Source: Heliocidaris erythrogramma
Lineage: Eukaryota > Echinodermata > Echinoidea > Camarodonta > Echinometridae
Assembly (NCBI GenBank): GCA_025617745.1
Contig: CM046869.1
Location: 16,759,168-16,823,167 of the forward strand
DNA length: 64,000 nt
Direction: 5' to 3'
Below the pieces are notes generated by a model that saw only the letters and a list, made by a program, of their open reading frames with translations, was not told the DNA's origin and made no database searches. The stretch's first letter is position 1. Each line of letters begins with the position of its first letter. Of the stretch, positions 37,001 through 48,100 are shown in pieces. The position numbers and the translations under genes are program-made.

Positions 37001-38331
37001 TCGTTTTACTGGAAAATGACATTCAAAAACTATTAACTGCAGTAAACACACACTAGCAGTTTCCTTGGATGTCGAAAAGGCTTTTGACAGCCTTTGGATT
37101 GAAGGATTGTTATTTAAACTTAATCAGTGTGGTAATTATTTAGAAAACTTTTTAACGGAACGTACTTTCCATGTTAGAATTGCAAACATAGAATCCGAAA
37201 CATATAAAATGCACAACGGATTCCCTCAAAGGAGTGTTCTGAGCCCCCTCTTATATAATATAATGATGAGAGATACCCCAACGGACCCAGAAATGATAAT
37301 ATCTATGTATGCCGATGACTGTGCAATATGGACATCAGGTAAAAATGTTGATAACATTGGGATGAAAATACAAACATACTTAGACACATTATCTTCCTGG
37401 TTTAAAGAGTGGGGTTTTAAGGTTTCTATCCAGAAACCGCACCAATATTATTTACTAAAAGTACAAATGTCTCCCCACCTGTAATAAAGTTGGAAGGAAG
37501 TATATTGACATATAAAAAGACCCACCGTTTCTTAGGAATGATATTGGATAGCAAACTGACCTGGCATCCCCATATAGAAAATGTAGTTACAAGAAGTAAA
37601 CGAAAATTAAATATACTACGAAGTTTGACAGGAACAAAATGGGGAAGTTCGTCAAAATCCTTATTAATTGTATACAGGGCAATCATAAGATCCCTCCTTG
37701 ATTATGGATGTCAAGCATATGATAGTGCAGCTGAAACTACAAAGAAGATGCTAGACTCAGTACAATATCAAGCACTTAGGATATGCGCTGTTGGTCTGCC
37801 TTTAACATCACTGCAGGTGGAAATGGGAGAACTCCCACTAGATGTAAGAAGACAGATATTATCAAGCAAGTATAGACAAAACATTGAAAGACACACCAAT
37901 CATCCATTGATGAAACATATTGAACCATGCTGGTAATTTGAATATCTTAAAGGTAAGAATGTAAGTAAACCTTTCGGATATAGGCTCCAGTGCAAGGCCG
38001 TACGCAGAATTTTTTTCCTTGGGGGGGGGGGGGGGGCAAGATGATCGCTTTCAAAGGAACCCATAACTTGAAGTCTAAAACCCGATTTAAAAAAAGTATG
38101 ATTTTGAAATTTCTGGGGGGGGGCAACTGCAGTGATGTTAAAGGGACACTGTGGAATATTAGGAAATGAAATAGCAGACTCTTGTGCAAAAGCAGGTTTA
38201 TCAAATAGAAATCAGAATCAGAATCAGAAATTAAGCAACTAATATTACAAAGTTCCAAGATACTTCGGCAAGAAAGATTGAATCAAACAAACTCGGCCTT
38301 GAAAGAATTACAGCCATCGGTGACATCTCCA
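34031..38331 (+). mobile_element. I/Nimb-type LINE, near-complete plus-strand copy
   Basis: ORF1 spans about 34054-35140 in broken frames. It carries two CCHC zinc knuckles (CYKCQRFGHTANIC and CVRCGEQHTFDQC), as in ORF1 proteins of the I and Jockey groups. ORF2 begins near 35284 with ILSILQWNSQG and CVQETWF. 35505-36758 holds IIGDFNAHSTLWGS, FGSDHFPI and the RT start (PGKDNIPYIVYENM). 36808-37484 has SYRPISLTSC, DVEKAFDSLWIEG and MYADDCAIWTSG, with the usual PQGSVLSP changed to PQRSVLSP. The RNase H end (GHCGILGNEIADSCAKAGL) lies at about 38137-38195. Several frame breaks and an insert at 37996-38125 show it is inactive. Confidence 0.9.
37996..38125. mobile_element. short G-rich insert in the LINE
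   Basis: From caaggccgtacgcag to ggggggggcaactgcag, with two poly-G runs. LINE coding sequence stops before it and resumes after it, with part of the RNase H region missing. Likely a decayed transposon end or deletion scar. Confidence 0.45.
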
Positions 38332-38333
38332 TA

Positions 38334-39361
38334 TAAACCCCTCAAAAAAAGTTCTGCAATTCAACTTTGAGCCTTGATATCTTTTTGGCGGCTTTTTAAT
38401 CATTCTTGATTTTTAGATCATTGGAAAGTTCATTTATCCCCCTTCACATCCATGCCCCATTTGTAATCGTTATGTCATCCTTGAATGTACAGCACCCCTG
38501 AGTGACAGATCACACTACACTGGCTGAGTTGCGACAGATGAGGAGGAGATGCCAGGCTGTCGTAGCTGTATTCGGATCTTCTGCTCGCTACTGAACTTCT
38601 GATCCTTTGCTATTCCACATTTGATGTGCATGTTACTCAGTAAAAACTGTCAAACATTTTGTCATTTGCAAATTTGTGTATTTGTGTTTTTTTTTTTTTT
38701 GTTTCGTTAGAGAGGGGAGAGAGAGTTAAAGAACATGAGTTCACTTCAAGAAAGGAGAATGTGTTTGTTGAAGTGAAAAGCATGAGAGAAGAGGAGAGTT
38801 TGTGTTGCTTATGTTTCTGTGATAGGGTTACATGGCTGAAAATGAGATAATTTGATGAGGGGAGACTTTTTTCCCCACCGCAGTTGTGTACTGCTAAGGT
38901 GGAAACTTGCAATATTCTGCATGAAACCAAAACACAATATTAATGTTATCACAATCAGTTGCTAATTAAAACACATTCCATCTTAAAACAAAAGAATAAT
39001 TCCACTTCAAAATCACTGAAAACGATATTTGTCCACCAAACAAGGGGTTACAGCAGAAACATGCACACCTAATACAAAATTAAACAAGCCAAAAGGAACA
39101 AAAACAAAGAAACAAAACATTTCATTCCAGTTAAGAACTCAGTGTGAACAATAATGCATTCTGCAACTTTTCACTTTTGACTTTGCCCTATATTTAGGTG
39201 CACTGCACATTCCGTGATTACATAATCAATACAAATGTGGTATCATTATGAAGGTGAATAAACAAGCTTTACAATGATATCAAACTTGATAATGATCATA
39301 CAGTTACTAGAGAGATATAAATGCTTAAACTTGAATTGCAGACCTTTTTTTGAGGGGTTTA
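38334..39361. mobile_element. 1,028-bp TA-flanked MITE, Tc1/mariner-like
   Basis: Ends taaacccctcaaaaaaag and then tctgcaattcaa, inverted at the right end (ttgaattgcaga, ctttttttgaggggttta). TA flanks at 38332-38333 and 39362-39363. No transposase. It lies at the 3' end of the plus-strand LINE. Confidence 0.83.
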
Positions 39362-39375
39362 TATACGACACTGTA

Positions 39376-39502
39376 CCACAGAACTCCTAAAGACTTTAGG
39401 AGTATAGGGCACTGTACGCACAGGTACACGAGCGCCCCCTCGCCAATGCTTGAGTCACCTAGGCTCGACCGAAAAATTGGCGCGACGTTAGGAGTTCTGT
39501 GG
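39376..39502. repeat. 127-bp inverted-repeat element
   Basis: ccacagaactcctaa at the left and ttaggagttctgtgg at the right, with an internal extra copy of ttaggagt. A shorter relative lies at 41929-41973. Confidence 0.7.
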
Positions 39503-39645
39503 ACGTACTGCGTCGACCCGGTAAGATTGCATCTTGGAAATAAGGGCAGGGCAAGTGCCGTTGGAACTGTGCTGAATTAAGCGGTTCTTTTTTAGGGGTT
39601 TTCAATGTACCTAGCGAAAAAACAAAATATTCCACCCTCTTTTAT

Positions 39646-41695
39646 TATACCCCGCCAAACGAAGTTTGAAGGGGGTATATAGGAATCAGTCGATGGTTGG
39701 GCGGTCGGTTGGGCGGTCGGTCGGGCGGGCGGGCGGGCGGTCCGTTGCAAATCTTGCGGATCGAACTACTTCCTCAGTTTTTGACCGAAAGTCATGAAAT
39801 TTGGTACACACATTGGTCTTGATGGGAAGATGTGCAAGACACATTTTTTTCGGATGAGTCGGAATCTGCGTTGCCATGGTAACGGCATATTTATGGCAGA
39901 AAATCAAGGAAACACCTTGCGGATCGAACTACTTCCTCAGTTTTTGAGCGAAAGTCATGAAATTTGGTACACACATTGGTCTTGATGGGAAGATGTGCAA
40001 GACACATTTTTTTCGGATGAGTCGGAATCTGCGTTGCCATGGTAACGGCATATTTATGGCAGAAAATCAAGGAAACACCTTGCGGATCGAACTACTTCCT
40101 CAGTTTTTGACCGAAAGTCATGAAATTTGGTACACACATTGGTCTTGATGGGAAGATGTGCAAGACACATTTTTTTCGGATGAGTCGGAATCTGCGTTGC
40201 CATGGTAACGGCATATTTATGGCAGAAAATCAAGGAAACACCTTGCGGATCATATGAATTTCTCACCCCCTGATTTGTTCACATAATTTGAAGGTTTAAT
40301 TCTGCTTTAGTCAGCTGTGCGCACATACAAACGCGACTCGAGTACGCGCTCGATCAGCTGGGTGGTCTTGGCATGGGTCCAGGTCATTGCTCTGTATAAA
40401 TCGGTGTTTTGTTCGCGGCTGTTCTATTATAGCAATGGGGGGCAACGGAGAAGGGAGGGACAGAAGAGCTGCTATTTACGAATCTCACTCCGAGTACACA
40501 ACAGTGCGTACGCGGGAAGGAAGAATTTTACACTTTCTCATTCGACATGATTCATCCATTTCATCCACGGTATGCAACATATCACTCCACAGCTGTAACG
40601 ACTGCTCAATTCGGATTCACGGTCGTTCAACACACACATTGGATTGATGCGCCCCGTTTTACAATGGCACGGTCCAAATCGAGCCTATATACGCAGCATT
40701 ACATACTGTACGTGCTTTATATATATGACATCTTTTTTGCTATGTTTCTTTTTAATTATGCAAAATAGACGGCGGTTTTTTTCGACCAATCAGGACGAAC
40801 CTGATATCACAAGAAAGAGTAATATCTTGGCTATTTGCTAGTCTTTGCCCCCATACATTTTGACACGTAAGTCAGAAGCTATAGGAGGAATACGAGAGCA
40901 ATGAGTGCAAAAAAGTGCTTCTCCTCACACAAAAAGCATGAAACCATGCATTTTCAGTCGAAAATAGACGGCGGTTTTTTTCATTCAATTAAAAAATAAC
41001 TGATATCATGAGATGTAGAATTAATCAAAGTTTTATAAACCGTTTGCCCCCATGAAAAATCTTGCGCGGTTCTCGAGATATGATTTAAAATGTGCCGAAA
41101 AGGACGTGTTTTCGCCAAATTTCTGTCGAAAGATCGGGGATCACGACCGGTTCGCGTTAAGTGAACATGACAAATTCATATGCGAACTACTTCCTCAGTT
41201 TTTGAGCGAAAGTCATGAAATTTGGTACACACATTGGTCTTGATGGGAAGATGTGCAAGACACATTTTTTCGAATGAGTGTGAATCTGCGTTGCCATGGT
41301 AACGGCATATTTATGGCAGAAAATCAAGGAAACACATTGCGGATCAAACTACTTCCTCAGTTTTTGACCGAAAGTCATGAAATTTGGTACACTCGGATGA
41401 GTCGGAATCTGCGTTGCCATGGTAACGGCACATTTATGGCAAAAAATCAAGGAAACACATTGCGGATCAAACTACTTCCTCAGTTTTTGACCGAAAGTCA
41501 TGAAATTTGGTACACACATTGGTATTGGTGGGAAGATGTGCAAGACATATTTTTTGGATGTGTCGGAAGCTGCATTGCCATGGAAACGGCATATCTATGG
41601 CAGTAAATCAGGGAAAAATCTTGCGGATCGAACTACTTCCTCAGTTTTCGACCAAAAGTCAAGAAAGGCTGTTGTCACAGGGCGGGGGTATTAAT
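39646..41695. mobile_element. pearl/Helentron-like element with about 163-bp core repeats
   Basis: Left end accccgccaaacgaagtttg followed by gggggtat, then a microsatellite (gggcggtcggt)n at about 39698-39740, then core repeats (cgaactacttcctcagtttt, gaaatttggtacacacattg, gttgccatggtaacggcata) repeated over three times to 40250 and about three times more at 41188-41690. It ends in gcgggggtattaat. This layout matches the pearl family of non-autonomous Helentron-like elements known from molluscs and other marine animals. Assignment is inference. It ends about 335 bp upstream of the C9orf78 start codon. Confidence 0.75.
40251..41181. mobile_element. insertion inside the core-repeat array
   Basis: The array text ttgcggat / cgaactac is interrupted here. 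The insert begins catatgaattt and ends aaattcatatg, an 11-bp inverted end. It contains two copies of a roughly 200-bp unit (aaaatagacggcggttttttt at 40763 and 40962). No target duplication is evident. Confidence 0.65.
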
Positions 41696-41928
41696 CATCA
41701 TCTTCAGTGATATTTCTAGTTTTCTTTTATTTTAGCAGGAAAAAAATAACAAAGATAAAATTATAGAAAGTATATGTAAATTATATCCTTAATAGAAAGA
41801 AGGAGGGAAAAAAAGTCATTGGCGACAATAGTCAAATATGACTGATTGCCAATTAACATTAACGAAAGAACTAGAAGAAGAAGAAGCTGAACTTGTGGAG
41901 AACGGGTCCAATTACTACCGTATATACA

Positions 41929-41973
41929 CCACAGAACTCCTAACTTTTAGAGCTAGAGTTTAGGAGTTCTGCG
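41929..41973. repeat. 45-bp hairpin upstream of C9orf78
   Basis: ccacagaactcctaa ... ttaggagttctgcg with a short loop. Related to 39376-39502. It ends 55 bp before the C9orf78 ATG, so it may lie in the promoter or 5' UTR. Confidence 0.7.
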
Positions 41974-42028
41974 ATATAAAGTACGCGTACGTATCTATCT
42001 ATAGGTAGTTACAGTACACACACGAATA

Positions 42029-42129
42029 ATGGCTACTTTCAAATCGAAGGAAAAACGAAGTAGGCCTATTCGTCAACGGAAGACATCTTCTGATTCAGAA
42101 GACGAGGGAGCGTCCAATCAAGATATCAG
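42029..42129 (+). CDS. C9orf78: C9orf78 exon 1
   Basis: 101 nt: 33 codons plus two bases. The codon series is open from ATG to the donor gtaaac, and the basic then acidic composition fits the N-terminus of the family. Confidence 0.8.
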
Positions 42130-45100
42130 GTAAACTAAATACATGGATTCATTCGTATATTCGAATAATGTAAGCGTATTTTCATGATTTTGCAATTTCG
42201 TGGTGTGTAGAACTAGAAGTTCATAGTCACGACAGTCCCGTTCGTTGATATTTGTGTAAGTGTGTCGCTAGTTAAGTGTGTGTGTGTTTATACTCTAGGG
42301 CCTAGGCCTACTTAAAAACAAAAACAGAAAGAAAATCTGTGTACGTATTTATTTTGCTTTTATATATTCGGATTTTCTAATCAGGTTCTATGAGGAATCA
42401 GAAAGAGCGCCCCCTGCTCACGTTTGAGAGACATAGGGAATACTTGTATTCCTAAGACCACTCACGGGTACATTTCTGTAAAATAGTTGGTATTTTCTGT
42501 CGCATGTAGGCCTACTAAAGGTATGGGGCACTCCCGGGTACATTTCTGTAAAATAGTTGGTATTTTCTGTCGCATGTACTAAAGGTATGGGGGAAAAAAT
42601 AAGATAAATATTTTAAATACTTGCTTTCAAATTCAGCCCTTAAAAATCTCACTCCTACCTCAAATGGCCGTTAGGAAGAACTTTTTATATTTTCAGCAAA
42701 ATCCAAAGTCAAAATCTTGTCCAAAACCGGAGAAATCCCCGCCGATTTGTTTCGCGATCGCGTGTTGTTTACAAACTGCCGATGTCTTAGACTAAAATCG
42801 GCCAATATAATTTTTGTCCACGAAGAAACTCGGGATCGCAAGCGCACATCGATCTTTACGATCGCGCACACAGAAAATCGGAACTTTTCCGTGTATGCCA
42901 TAGGGACCGAATTTTTGAGGACAAAACTCTTTTGGGGAGATGTCAGCGCCCGTGGCGACCAGGAAATGTACACAATGACTCCGATAGCTCGTTTCGCGAG
43001 AATCAACAGTAAATTACGGATTTCATTTTTGGAAATATCTTTTCCAAAATTGGTGAGTTGAATTTATTGTATTTCTTGGATATTTTGGGGTTGGTTTTTG
43101 AAAATTAAATGCCGATTTTGAGTGAATATTGGTGACTTTTGTGCAGTGGTGTTTTAAAAAGATGAGGTGTATGATTGCCTACATTATACACACGAAGTAT
43201 AGGAATGTAGCTATGAGTGCCTAAGACGCCCTCGAAATGTACCTCGAGCAGGCTTGTCAGGATAACGTTGTAAAATCAGGGCAGGAGTGGCGGTCCTGCA
43301 TGGTATCCTGGAATCTGTACCTTTCTAACAAAAACTAAAGTTAGACCCACGGATCAACAAACAAAGTATAAGTGAAGAGAGCAATTTAGTAAGGCAACAA
43401 TAGTCAAAATTGAATAGTTTGCCTATTTTAAAACAACAACAACAACATGTGGACGAGTGGATTGGGTTGCATCACACCTAGACCACTCATAGGTACACGC
43501 CATTGCCGACTGTGTAGTAACGCAGCCAACACACATCCCATAACCTAAACTGCATCACTGTGCATTTTTGGCTATATTTAATTGAATGTCATATATTGCA
43601 GTTCACTTACATCCAAAGAATTATATTGAATAATAGATGATTAAAACTTACCAGGTTGTTTTGTGACCTTTGAAGAGGGTTTCCTGAAATTTTGGGTCCT
43701 TTTTGTCGATAACTGCTATCGAGACTCTCCCGTCAGCATCCAGTTTGTATTTTTCACGATTATGATGAAGGGAGCCCTCAGCGCTCGTAGTAGTACCGGC
43801 GCGATCATTTCGTCGATCTCCTACGAAGACCTGGAAGGGCCAAACTGACGACGTAAAAAAATAAAAAATATTACGTACGTACGTAATAATTACTACGTAC
43901 GTACGTAATATTTTTTATTTTTTTACGTCGTCAGTTTGGCCCTTCCAGGTCTTCGTAGAATAGCTTGTGTGCGTAACATTCTGCGTACGTATCTACGGTG
44001 CGTAACCATGTAGAGCGGCCTCACTAGTGCGCAACATTATTGAGAGCAGTCATCATCCGTATGGAGGTGTGGGTAACAAGTATCAAAAAGAGGGCTGTAA
44101 ATGTAAGTTTTTATAACTTTCTACATTTTGTATCTTAACGAACTAATAACTTAAAATCTAAAGAATGATACTTAAGTATCAGTTTGCCCTCAAAAACATC
44201 CATTTCAAACAAAATTACATCTGTATCCCCAATACCCAGTATACACACATGTATACGATTCTAATGGTCATATGACCATTGCTTGCTGATGTGACCTAGA
44301 CCACTCATAGCTACATTCCTATACTTCGTGTGTATAATTTAGGCAGTCATACACCTCAACTATTTAAAACACCACTGCACAAAAGTCACAAACATTCACT
44401 CAAAATCGGCATTTAATTTACAAAAACCGACCACTAAATATCCAAGAAATACAATAAATTCAACTCACCGATGTTGGAAAAGATATTTCCAAAAATCAAA
44501 TCCGAGCTATCGGAGTCATTGTGTACATTTCCTGCGGGCACTGACATCTCCCCAAAAGAGTTTTCTCCTTAAAAAATCGGTCCCTATGTGGCATACACAG
44601 ATTTTCTGTGTGCGCGATCGTAAAGATCGATGTGCGCTTGCGATACCGAGTTTCTTCGTGGACAAAAATTTTATTGGCCGATTTTAGTCTAAGACATCGG
44701 CAGTATGTAAACAACACGTGATCGCGAAACAAATCGGCGGGGATTTCTCCGGTTTTGGACAAGATTTTGACTTCGGATTTTGCTGAAAATATCAAAAGTT
44801 CTTTCTAACAGCCATTTGAGGTAGGAGTGAGATTTTTAAGGGCTGAATTTGAAAGCAAGTATTTAAAATATTTATCTTATTTCCCCCCCCCATACCTTTA
44901 CTACACGCGACAGAAAATATTTACCAACTATTTTTGCATTTTGTATTCGTAGTGGTCAATATGACCACTATTCGTGGTGTGGTCATATTGACCACTACGA
45001 ATACAAAATGCAAAAATAGTTGGTATTTTCTGTCGCGTGTAGTAAAGGTATGGGAGGAAAATAAGATAAATATTTTAAATACTTGCTTTCAAATTCAGAA

Positions 45101-48100
45101 TTTCAGCCCTTAAAAATCTCACTCCTACCTCAAATGGCCGTTAGAAAGAACTTTTGATATTTTGGTAAAATAACGATGAGAGTGCCCACACCACGAATAG
45201 TGGTCATATTGACCACTACGAATACAACATGCAAAAATAGTTGGTATCTTCTGTCGCGTGTAGTAAAGGTATGGGGCAATCATAGGCACACGCCTTGGTC
45301 GACTGTGTAGGAACGCAGGCAATAGTCAGTACAGTACTAATATGTATCACTGTGCATTTTTGGCTATATTTAAGTGAAAACCTTCGGTTGAAATGTACTG
45401 TAAGATAGCTAATTATGGTGAATAATAGATGGTTAAAACTTACCAGTTTGTTTTGTCACTTTTGAAGAGGGTTTCCTGAAATTTTGGGGAATTTCTTGCG
45501 AAATCACCTATCGAGATCCGGTCAGAGCATCCATTTTGTATTTTTCACGATTATGATGAAGGGAGCCCTCAGCGCTCGTAGTGGTACCGGCGTGATCGGT
45601 TCATCGATCTCCACCTCGTTGTTTACCTGTTGTTAAGACAGCTTGGGGGTTGTTAATGAGTTTACCGTAGTCTAGCGATAAGGCTTCTCATCGTGCATTC
45701 TCTACATTCTGTATTCCTTCTGGTGCAAGGATATTAAGCAAAGTGCTTTAACGGCGAGGAGCAATAATTGAAAAAGTCTTTGGGAGAGAACGGCCACCCG
45801 TCGTTGTAATATCGACCTTGTCCGTATAGCTTGTGTGCGTAACATTCTGTGTACGTATCTATGGTGCGTAACCATATAGAGCGGCCTCACTAGTGCGCAA
45901 CATATTGAGGGCAGTCGTCATACGTATGGATGTCTCTGTAACAACTACGAAAAAGAAGCCTGTAAATGTAAGTTTTTATAACTTTCTACATTTTGTATCT
46001 TAACGAACTTATAAATTAATATATATAGAATGAAACCTAAGTATCAGTTTGCCCACAAAAACCTCCATTTGAAACAAAATTACGTCTGTATCCCCAATAC
46101 CCATTATACACACATGTATATTTCCTAATGGTCAATATGACCATTGCTTGCTGATGTGGTATGGGGCACTCATAGCTACATTCCTATACTTCGTGTGTAT
46201 AATGTAGGCAGTCATACACCTCAACTTTTTAAAGCACCACTGCACAAAAGTCACAAACATTCATTCAAAATCGGCATTTAATTTACAAAAACCGACCACA
46301 AAATATCCAAGAAATACAATAAATTCAACTCACCTATGAGTGAGAGTGCCCATGTCTGCACACACACGTAATGGCGTAACTGCGCGATTCTAATAAAACA
46401 AAACACGCAACGAACACAAACTTTTCATCTTTTAGGGTTCGTACGGGTCATGGAAAACCTGGAAAGTCATGGAATTTTACTTTATTGCTTTTAAGGCCTT
46501 GAAAGTCATGGAAAATTGTTTTTTTCATTGAAAAGTCATGGGAAGTCATGGAATATCAAAATTATGGACATTCAACTACAGTATTTTGTCACTACAGGGA
46601 GCGAGAGTCGAGTAATCGATTTTACTCGACTCCCGTTCCGAGAACCGAGAAATCGACTCGTGATGTCCAGAGTCGACTACTCGTGCCCGGCGGTTCCGCG
46701 GTTCCGAGAGTCGATTCTGTTGTGTGATAATATATACGAGCCTTGCATGATCGGCCCCAGAATGAGTGAAAGTTTGAACTTATCAGCGACGCTACTTGGC
46801 TCCACAAAAACTATCACTACAGTGTGTGTATACATGTGGGGGTACAGTATGTGCATCATGTCAGACTGCCTGTATGTGTGTGTCGGTGTGTGTGTACAAC
46901 GCCGTTAATAGCGCACAACTCATTGTGATGTATTAGCAAGACAGGGAAACTATCAGCATGCAGGAGAGCTTGGAAGAGAGAGAGAGAAAGAGAGCACGTG
47001 AGCGAGGGAGCAAGATGAATATTTAGGGGGCAGGGACAGAACATAATATATATTTGCATATCTAAATCCGGTGAAATGATATTAAAATTAATGAAACAAA
47101 TCAACGAAATTTACTCCGGAATGGAAACTCGGCTTTCGAAGAACCAACAAAAAAAGCAACAAAAAAAAAAATCACAGAAAAAGAAATAAAGTCTGAGAAA
47201 AAAATAAAAAATGAAAAGAAAGCTTTCAGGTCTTAAAAAAAAAAAAAAAAAATATTTTTAGAGTACTTCAGGATTAAGAAATATTAAGAGAAGGAATAAT
47301 ATTTTTTTTTAAACCTACCGTAAGAGAGTAGGACGAAGAAAAAAACGTAGGTCAAATATCAAAAGCAATGGTCAACAAGCCCTTCACTTAAAAAATATAA
47401 GACATGGAAGAACTATGAAGGAAAACCCCCTCCAAAATTTGAGGAAATAAATATTATTCATGCCACAGTGACGCCACAACATAATAATTCAAACTAAGCT
47501 AAGAATAATTATCGTTCGTTAGAATCACAGAAAAAATGGCGCCTGTAGGTCACATGTAAAATAGAAAAAGGAACATGCCTGAGCGCGTTGAGAGAGAGTT
47601 GTGACAAGCGCATAATAAGCCTACGCGTGTGTGTGTATGTAAAATGGGTTTTTACAGACGTGTATCAATCAGATATGATTATTTACGTCTGGGACCGACC
47701 TTTAACGTCACCATCCGAAAGACGGAAAAGCCTACGCGTACACGGTCTGTGTTTAAAACATGGCAGATCAATGTTACGACTCTCTGTATGTATAGCTCTG
47801 GAACATGCCGTATAGCGCCACCTCTTGGTCATACCACGCATAGTCATCTACAGCCACCTTGCGAACAAATGAAAAAGACGATCTATTTTCATCATTATAG
47901 CCGCGAATTCAATGTGGTTTTCGTCATTACAGTTATGAAAGTGAAGCTTAAACTAGGATTATACTGGTCATGTATGTAGAATTTCGATAATTGTTTTATA
48001 AAGCGGAGCTTTTTATATGAAAATCGGACAATTGTCGTTAAACTGCACACTACCCCTATGCAGTGACATAGTGAAGCCACCGGTCCTGCGGTGCAACATA

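Noticed and set aside
39650-41700. CRISPR-like array of about 163-bp repeats
   Set aside because: Repeats are long, contiguous and without spacers, in a eukaryotic mobile element.
14281-42000. Retroviral or LTR-type elements
   Set aside because: All reverse-transcriptase text here belongs to LINEs (APE endonuclease, I-type RNase H, no LTRs). No protease, integrase or envelope text was seen.
42029-43052. C9orf78 exon 1 spliced to the block B ORF
   Set aside because: Phases do not match (exon 1 ends in phase 2, the ORF starts in phase 1). The forced reading stops early. The block is a dispersed repeat.
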